Shown here in pieces: positions 6,390-9,579 of a DNA stretch of 9,579 bases (positions within the stretch are counted from its first letter, which is position 1; every line of letters starts with the position of its first letter). The position numbers and the translations under genes were made by a program. Location of the stretch: contig JAKSOX010000060.1 in assembly GCA_024405335.1 (NCBI GenBank), forward strand, positions 1 to 9,579, in the 5' to 3' direction. Source of the DNA: Kiritimatiellia bacterium. Lineage in GTDB: Bacteria > Verrucomicrobiota > Kiritimatiellia > RFP12 > UBA1067. The notes beneath the pieces are model-generated. The model was given only the letters and a program-made list of their open reading frames with translations, was not told the origin of the DNA and searched no databases.

Positions 6390-6886
6390 TGCGGGACGCC
6401 TGGCAGATTCCCGTTTTTTTGGCGCTGACCGCGCTGTTGGCGGCGTCGTATCCCGTGCGCGCGGTGTGGGCGCCGCCGGAAAAGGCCGGCGCCGCGGAAC
6501 CTTTCGCCACGTGCGCCACGGTGGACGCGTCCACCTGGGCCGAACTGCTGAACGCCGTGCGGCCTTCGTGGCGTTCGCGCGGCGACGTGCGGCTTTCCGC
6601 CGGCGGCATGGACGCTGGAGTTCCCGGTCTCGCCGCTCCTCCGCCGCCGCACGAACCGCTGCCGTTTTCGGCGGCGCCGCCGCCCGCTCCGGCCTTCGCG
6701 GGGTTCTGGAAACCGGCGTCGCAGCGGCCGCTGGCGCCGGCCACGCTCGCCGCGCCGCCCGCGGCCGTGCTGGCGCCGGTGGGCGCGCTGGCGCCGTCCG
6801 CGGCCACCGGTCCCGCGCACGCCCGCGCCGAGATGCTTTCTTTGGACGACTTCGAATCGCTGAAACGGAAAGGAAACGAGCCATGA
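6389..6886 (+). CDS. Small membrane-anchored proline-rich protein, TonB-like layout without a TonB domain
   Basis: I do not recognise this 165-residue protein as a known family. It has an N-terminal hydrophobic segment (about 6-24, IPVFLALTALLAASY region), then a short linker with Cys42, Trp50 and Trp61, and a Pro/Ala-rich stretch from about 78 to 145 with PPPP, PPPAP and repeated LAP units. A charged end, SLDDFESLKRKGNEP (151-165), closes it. A membrane anchor followed by a Pro-rich arm after ExbB and ExbD genes recalls TonB or TolA. However, there is no room for the roughly 90-residue TonB C-terminal domain, and the anchor has no His like TonB His20. A signal peptide rather than an anchor is possible. 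The ATG shares one base with the ExbD-like stop (TGATG) and follows GGAGAAGGG (6374-6382). It overlaps pyrE by 4 nt. Confidence 0.78.
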   Translation: MRDAWQIPVFLALTALLAASYPVRAVWAPPEKAGAAEPFATCATVDASTWAELLNAVRPSWRSRGDVRLSAGGMDAGVPGLAAPPPPHEPLPFSAAPPPAPAFAGFWKPASQRPLAPATLAAPPAAVLAPVGALAPSAATGPAHARAEMLSLDDFESLKRKGNEP

Positions 6887-7494
6887 CGGAAAAACAGGTT
6901 TTCAAACATTTCAAGGACACGGGCGCGTTGCTCGAAGGGCACTTCGAGCTTCGCTCCAAGCTGCATTCCGACCGCTACTTCCAGTGCGCGAACGTGCTGT
7001 GCCACCCGCGCATCGCCGAGAAACTCTGCAGGGAAGTGACGGCGCGCGCCGTGAAGAGCGGCAAGCTCGGCAAGCGGATCGACGGCGTCATTTCGCCGGC
7101 CGTGGGCGGCATTCTCGTGGGGCACGAGGTCGCCCGCGCGCTGAACGTCAAATGCGTGTTCGCCGAGAAGGTCCAGGACCAGGGCGTGGACGCCACGGGC
7201 AAGCCGATCACGAAGCTCGCCATGCGCCGCTTCGCGCTGAAGAAGGGCGAGCGCTACGTGGTGGCCGAGGACGTGGTGACGAAGGGCGGCCGCGTGCAGG
7301 AGACGATCGACCTCGTGAAGCAGGCCGGCGCCAAGGTCGCGGGCGTGGTGCTGCTGGTGGACCGTTCCGGCGGCAAGGCCAAGTTCGGCCGCATTCCGAC
7401 GTTCTCGCTGGTGCAGATGACGCCCCAGACGTGGGAACCGGCGGACTGCCCGCTGTGCAAGCGGGGTTCGAAACCGTGCCATCCCGGCTCGTGA
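6883..7494 (+). CDS. pyrE: Orotate phosphoribosyltransferase
   Basis: The 203-residue product is orotate phosphoribosyltransferase, which joins orotate to PRPP to give OMP in de novo pyrimidine synthesis. Evidence is the N-terminal LHSDRYFQCANVL (28-40), the central GVISPAVGGILVGHEVARAL (68-87) and the PRPP-binding motif YVVAEDVVTKGGRV (125-138) with the acidic pair Glu129-Asp130. The usual TTGG of the PRPP loop is TKGG here. A C-terminal CPLCKRGSKPCHPGS (189-203) carries a Cys-x2-Cys pair, as in some bacterial and archaeal PyrE proteins that end in a CPLC.xG...PGS block. ATG 6883 overlaps the upstream stop (ATGA), with AAAGGA at 6869-6874. Length matches the family (about 190-215). Other pyr genes are not in the window. 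Assignment is firm; relatives in the wider phosphoribosyltransferase family are less likely because of the SDRYFQ motif. Confidence 0.93.
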   Translation: MTEKQVFKHFKDTGALLEGHFELRSKLHSDRYFQCANVLCHPRIAEKLCREVTARAVKSGKLGKRIDGVISPAVGGILVGHEVARALNVKCVFAEKVQDQGVDATGKPITKLAMRRFALKKGERYVVAEDVVTKGGRVQETIDLVKQAGAKVAGVVLLVDRSGGKAKFGRIPTFSLVQMTPQTWEPADCPLCKRGSKPCHPGS

Positions 7495-7510
7495 ACGCGG
7501 AGCGCAAGCC

Positions 7511-8206
7511 ATGACGCGACGCGAATTGGCGGGGATGATCGACCACACGTTCCTCAAGCCGGACGGCGACGGGAACGCGGTGAAGGACTTGTGCCGCGAA
7601 GTCGCCGAGTTCGGCTTCGCCTGCGCGATGGTGCATCCGTGCGAGGTGAAGAACGCGGTTCGGTTCCTCAGGGGAACGGGTTGCCGCGTGGGCACCGTGA
7701 TCGGTTTTCCCCTGGGGCAGAACACGGCGAAAACGAAAGCCGCCGAAGCCGCCGAGGCGGTGAAGAACGGCGCGCGCGACGTCGACTTCGTGTTCAACCG
7801 CCGGCTGCTCAAGGCCGCCGCCGCGGGCAACGGCACGGCGCAGAAGGAACTCGCCCGCGAACTCGAAGCGCTCGCCGAGGTGAAGGCGTGCGCGGATGGC
7901 GTGGTCGCGAAAATCATCCTCGAATGCTGCGAGTTGACTGACGACGAGAAAATCGTCGCGTGCGTGGCGGCGAAGGAGGCGGGTTTCGATTTCGTGAAGA
8001 CGTCCACCGGATTCGGCCGGGGCGGCGCCACGGCGGAGGACGTGCGGCTCATGCGCGAGGCGGTCGGCCCCGCGATGGGCGTGAAGGCGGCGGGCGGCAT
8101 CCGCGATTGGGAAACGGCCCGCGCACTGCTCGCGGCCGGCGCGAACCGCCTCGGCTGTTCCGCGGGCGTGAAAATCCTGCAGGAATGCGATGGAATTCGC
8201 GCTTGA
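7511..8206 (+). CDS. deoC: Deoxyribose-phosphate aldolase
   Basis: DeoC cleaves 2-deoxyribose 5-phosphate to acetaldehyde and glyceraldehyde 3-phosphate in deoxynucleoside breakdown. The 231-residue product is a class I TIM-barrel aldolase of normal length. Key segments are IDHTFLKP (10-17), VGTVIGFPLG (60-69), ARDVDFVFN (88-96) with Asp92, KIILECCELT (134-143), the Schiff-base strand DFVKTSTGF (160-168) with Lys163, and VKAAGGIR (191-198) with Lys192 as the second active-site Lys. ATG 7511 follows GGAG at 7499-7502 by 8 nt. It sits 16 nt after pyrE, so both are probably cotranscribed, pairing pyrimidine synthesis with nucleoside salvage. No deoA, deoB or deoD is adjacent. Its last codons and stop (TGA 8204-8206) lie within the inverted repeat and -35 of the rpoZ promoter. 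Confidence 0.96.
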   Translation: MTRRELAGMIDHTFLKPDGDGNAVKDLCREVAEFGFACAMVHPCEVKNAVRFLRGTGCRVGTVIGFPLGQNTAKTKAAEAAEAVKNGARDVDFVFNRRLLKAAAAGNGTAQKELARELEALAEVKACADGVVAKIILECCELTDDEKIVACVAAKEAGFDFVKTSTGFGRGGATAEDVRLMREAVGPAMGVKAAGGIRDWETARALLAAGANRLGCSAGVKILQECDGIRA

Positions 8207-8220
8207 TTTTGAAGCGCGAA
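8196..8220 (+). repeat. Perfect 9-bp inverted repeat overlapping the rpoZ promoter, possible operator
   Basis: TTCGCGCTT (8196-8204) and AAGCGCGAA (8212-8220) are perfect inverted copies around a 7-bp centre. The repeat covers the end of deoC, its stop codon, and the -35 and spacer of the rpoZ promoter. A dimeric regulator bound here would block or recruit RNA polymerase. As RNA it could form a hairpin at the end of the deoC message, but no U-tract follows, so a standard terminator is unlikely. Confidence 0.55.
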
Positions 8221-8231
8221 AATGTTATAGT
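8203..8231 (+). promoter_or_regulatory. Sigma-70-type promoter of rpoZ-smpB-murI (TTGATT-17-TATAGT, extended -10)
   Basis: TTGATT (8203-8208) and TATAGT (8226-8231) are separated by exactly 17 bp, and TG at 8223-8224 gives an extended -10 (TGTTATAGT). The predicted start is near 8238, with a leader of about 22 nt containing AAAGGAAG (8245-8252) before the rpoZ ATG at 8261. The -35 overlaps the deoC stop codon. It is the best-matching promoter of the window. Confidence 0.82.
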
Positions 8232-8260
8232 ATGCGGCTCTTGCAAAGGAAGAGTGTAGA

Positions 8261-8536
8261 ATGAACGTCGAACTTCTCAAAAAAGCCCACGAAAAGATTC
8301 CTTCGATTCCGGTTCTCGTGAATTTGATTTCGAAGCGCGAAAAGCAGCTGATCAACGGCGACAAGCCGCTCATCCGCCCGCTTTCGTCGGATGAGGACAA
8401 GGTGGACACGGCGCTTCGCGAGGTCGCCGAAGGCAAGTTGATCGCCGAAATCGACTTCGACGCGATCCAGCGCGCGGAAGACGCGAAGAAGCGCTGGGCC
8501 AAGCATTCGGCGTTGCGTTCGATTTTCGACGAATAG
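8261..8536 (+). CDS. rpoZ: RNA polymerase omega subunit
   Basis: The 91-residue product is the omega subunit, which binds the beta' subunit and aids assembly and stability of RNA polymerase. Although short and divergent, it keeps the family outline: an N-terminal helix, then VLVNLISKREKQL (18-30) matching the LV...R.RQ segment of E. coli omega, NGDKPL (32-37) matching its GGKDPL, and the strongly conserved DTALREVAEGKL (49-60) matching VIALREIEEGLI. The C-terminal part is charged and variable, as usual. The conserved N-terminal helix sequence of proteobacterial omega is only weakly kept. ATG 8261 has AAAGGAAG upstream and its own promoter. rpoZ often neighbours gmk or spoT; here it precedes smpB by 3 nt, suggesting one transcript. 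Confidence 0.85.
   Translation: MNVELLKKAHEKIPSIPVLVNLISKREKQLINGDKPLIRPLSSDEDKVDTALREVAEGKLIAEIDFDAIQRAEDAKKRWAKHSALRSIFDE
8324..8343 (+). repeat. 20-bp near-copy of the rpoZ -35/spacer sequence inside rpoZ
   Basis: Positions 8324-8343 match 8203-8222 at 19 of 20 bases; the only difference is C at 8331 for T at 8210. The first copy forms the -35, spacer and right arm of the inverted repeat; the second encodes part of the conserved omega segment around residues 22-28. The second copy has no -10 at the right distance (GCTGAT at 8347-8352), so it is not a second promoter. It could be an accessory binding site or a chance result. Confidence 0.5.
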
Positions 8537-8539
8537 CCC

Positions 8540-9001
8540 ATGGCCGAAAAGAAGAAATCCGTCGTCGGCGATCTCGCCGTGAACCGGCGGGCCTTCCACG
8601 ATTATGCCGTGCTCGAGAAAATCGAGTGCGGCATTGTCTTGCGGGGCACCGAGGTGAAGGTGATCCGCGCCGGGCAGGCGTCCCTTTCGGGCGCGTACGG
8701 CGCGGTGCTCCGCGGCGAGCTTTTCGTGTGCGCCATGCACGTGCCGGAATACACGTTCGGCAACCGTTTCAACCACGTGCCGCTGAGCCAGCGCAAGCTG
8801 CTCGTGCACGCGAAGCAGGTCGAGGAACTCCGGCTCAAGACCGAGGCCAAGGGACTCACGCTCATACCGTTGCGGCTGTACCTGAAGAACGGCCGCGTGA
8901 AGATGGAACTCGGCGTCTGCCGGGGCAAACAGCTCCACGACAAGCGCGACGCGCTCAAGAAGAAGGCGCTGGCGCGCGACCGCGACCGGGGCGACTGGTG
9001 A
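8540..9001 (+). CDS. smpB: SsrA-binding protein SmpB
   Basis: SmpB binds tmRNA and delivers it to stalled ribosomes in trans-translation. The 153-residue product matches the family along its length: NRRAFHDY (15-22), GIVLRGTEVKVIRAG (31-45), the RKLL segment (85-88), LIPLRLYLKNGRVKMELGVCRGK (108-130) and HDKR (133-136). The basic C-terminal tail after HDKR has 17 residues, slightly shorter than the E. coli tail, and ends in GDW; this tail enters the ribosomal decoding centre and mRNA channel in the known structures. ATG 8540 follows the rpoZ stop by 3 nt without a clear Shine-Dalgarno, so translation probably depends on coupling to rpoZ. Its TGA overlaps the murI GTG as GTGA. No tmRNA gene (ssrA) is seen in the window. 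Confidence 0.96.
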   Translation: MAEKKKSVVGDLAVNRRAFHDYAVLEKIECGIVLRGTEVKVIRAGQASLSGAYGAVLRGELFVCAMHVPEYTFGNRFNHVPLSQRKLLVHAKQVEELRLKTEAKGLTLIPLRLYLKNGRVKMELGVCRGKQLHDKRDALKKKALARDRDRGDW

Positions 9002-9579
9002 ACGCCGCGGCCCCCATCGGCTTTTTCGATTCCGGCGTGGGCGGCCTTTCCGTCTGGCTCGCCGTGACGCGGCTGCTGCCGCGCGAATCCACCGTGTATT
9101 TCGCCGATTCCGCGAACTGCCCCTACGGGGACAAGCCGGCGGAACGCATCGTGGAACTCGCGCGCGGCCACGCGCGGCGTCTGCTGGACGCGGGGTGCAA
9201 AACGGTGGTGGTGGCGTGCAACACGGCGACGGCGGCGGCGATCGACGCGTTGCGCGCGGAATGGCCGGAGGTGCCGTTCGTGGGCGTGGAGCCGGCGGTG
9301 AAGCCGGCGGCGTTGCGCTCGAAAACGCACGTGGTGGGCGTGTTGGCGACGGCGGGAACCTTCCACGGCCGGCTCTACCGGGAGACGTGCGCGCGGTGCG
9401 CGAAGGGCACCGCCGTGCTCATGTGCGTGGCGGACGATTTCGTCCGGCTCGTCGAGCGCGGCGATCTCGATTCGCCGGCGGCGGAGCGCGCGGTGCGCGC
9501 GCGGGTGGAGCCGTTGTTGGCGGCGGGCGCGGACCATCTGGTGCTCGGCTGCACGCATTTCCCGTTTTTGAAGCCGCTC
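8998..9579 (+). CDS. murI: Glutamate racemase, 3'-truncated by window edge
   Basis: MurI converts L-glutamate to D-glutamate for peptidoglycan. The first 194 residues of about 260 are present. GTG 8998 overlaps the smpB stop by 4 nt, and reading from it gives IGFFDSGVGGLSVW (7-20) with catalytic-site Asp11, FADSANCPYGDK (35-46), VVACNTATAAA (71-81) with catalytic Cys74, and LGCTHFPFLKPL (183-194) with the second catalytic Cys185 and His187. All canonical active-site elements in this part are intact. The Shine-Dalgarno is weak (GGGGCG near 8987-8992), which fits coupled translation. The frame is open to the last base, so the missing end lies outside the window. Aspartate racemase is a distant alternative, but the PYGDK and GVGGLSV motifs favour glutamate racemase. 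Confidence 0.95.
   Translation, partial: MNAAAPIGFFDSGVGGLSVWLAVTRLLPRESTVYFADSANCPYGDKPAERIVELARGHARRLLDAGCKTVVVACNTATAAAIDALRAEWPEVPFVGVEPAVKPAALRSKTHVVGVLATAGTFHGRLYRETCARCAKGTAVLMCVADDFVRLVERGDLDSPAAERAVRARVEPLLAAGADHLVLGCTHFPFLKPL

Noticed and set aside
8196..8225. Intrinsic terminator at the end of deoC
   Set aside because: The 9-bp stem is followed by AAAATG rather than a T-tract, so operator or simple hairpin is a better reading.
8324..8352. Second promoter within rpoZ from the repeated TTGATT sequence
   Set aside because: No -10-like hexamer is found at 17 bp (GCTGAT at 8347-8352), so only the -35-like part is duplicated.
6328..8541. Minus-strand frame of over 700 codons opposite pyrE and deoC
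   Set aside because: No domain, biased composition, and it spans two convincing + strand genes and the rpoZ promoter.
1..9579. Mobile elements, CRISPR, phage, toxin-antitoxin or defence genes
   Set aside because: No transposase, integrase, terminal inverted repeats or spaced repeats were seen; all genes are co-directional and mostly housekeeping.

Overview
This 9.6 kb window is GC-rich, densely packed bacterial chromosome. Every gene reads on the + strand. No mobile element, CRISPR array, tRNA or rRNA is visible. ExbB/ExbD-like proteins, an exported TPR protein and glutamate racemase point to a diderm bacterium with peptidoglycan. The high GC, the gene content and the three sigma-70-like promoters would fit a PVC-superphylum lineage (Kiritimatiellota, Lentisphaerota or Verrucomicrobiota), but that placement is a weak inference.

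Layout. (1) Positions 1-521 hold the 3' end of an iron-dependent alcohol dehydrogenase (lactaldehyde reductase-like). (2) A 152-bp gap with a stem-loop and a clear promoter leads into acpP (674-940), a one-gene unit closed by an intrinsic terminator (960-994). (3) A second promoter, overlapping that terminator, starts a long run of closely packed genes: a Gfo/Idh/MocA oxidoreductase (1031-2053), era (2050-2961), an exported 786-residue TPR protein (2978-5338), an ExbB/TolQ-like protein (5335-5976), an ExbD/TolR-like protein (5973-6389), a small membrane-anchored proline-rich protein (6389-6886), pyrE (6883-7494) and deoC (7511-8206). Most junctions are 1-4 nt overlaps, so translational coupling is likely. 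(4) A third promoter, inside a perfect 9-bp inverted repeat at the end of deoC, drives rpoZ (8261-8536), smpB (8540-9001) and murI (8998 to the window edge).

Most genes are housekeeping: fatty acid synthesis, ribosome assembly, pyrimidine synthesis and salvage, transcription, trans-translation and cell-wall precursor supply. The exception is the TPR / ExbB / ExbD / proline-rich cassette between era and pyrE. It has the layout of a Tol- or TonB-type energy-transducing system. However, residues known to form the proton path in E. coli ExbB (Glu176, Thr181) and ExbD (Asp25) appear to be Pro, Ala and Thr here. The proline-rich partner has no transmembrane His and no recognisable TonB C-terminal domain. 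This divergent, possibly proton-independent four-gene module is the most interesting content of the window.

The three promoters are strikingly alike: an extended -10 of the form TGnTA(C/T)A(A/T/G)T, a 17-bp spacer and a 26-31 nt distance to the start codon.
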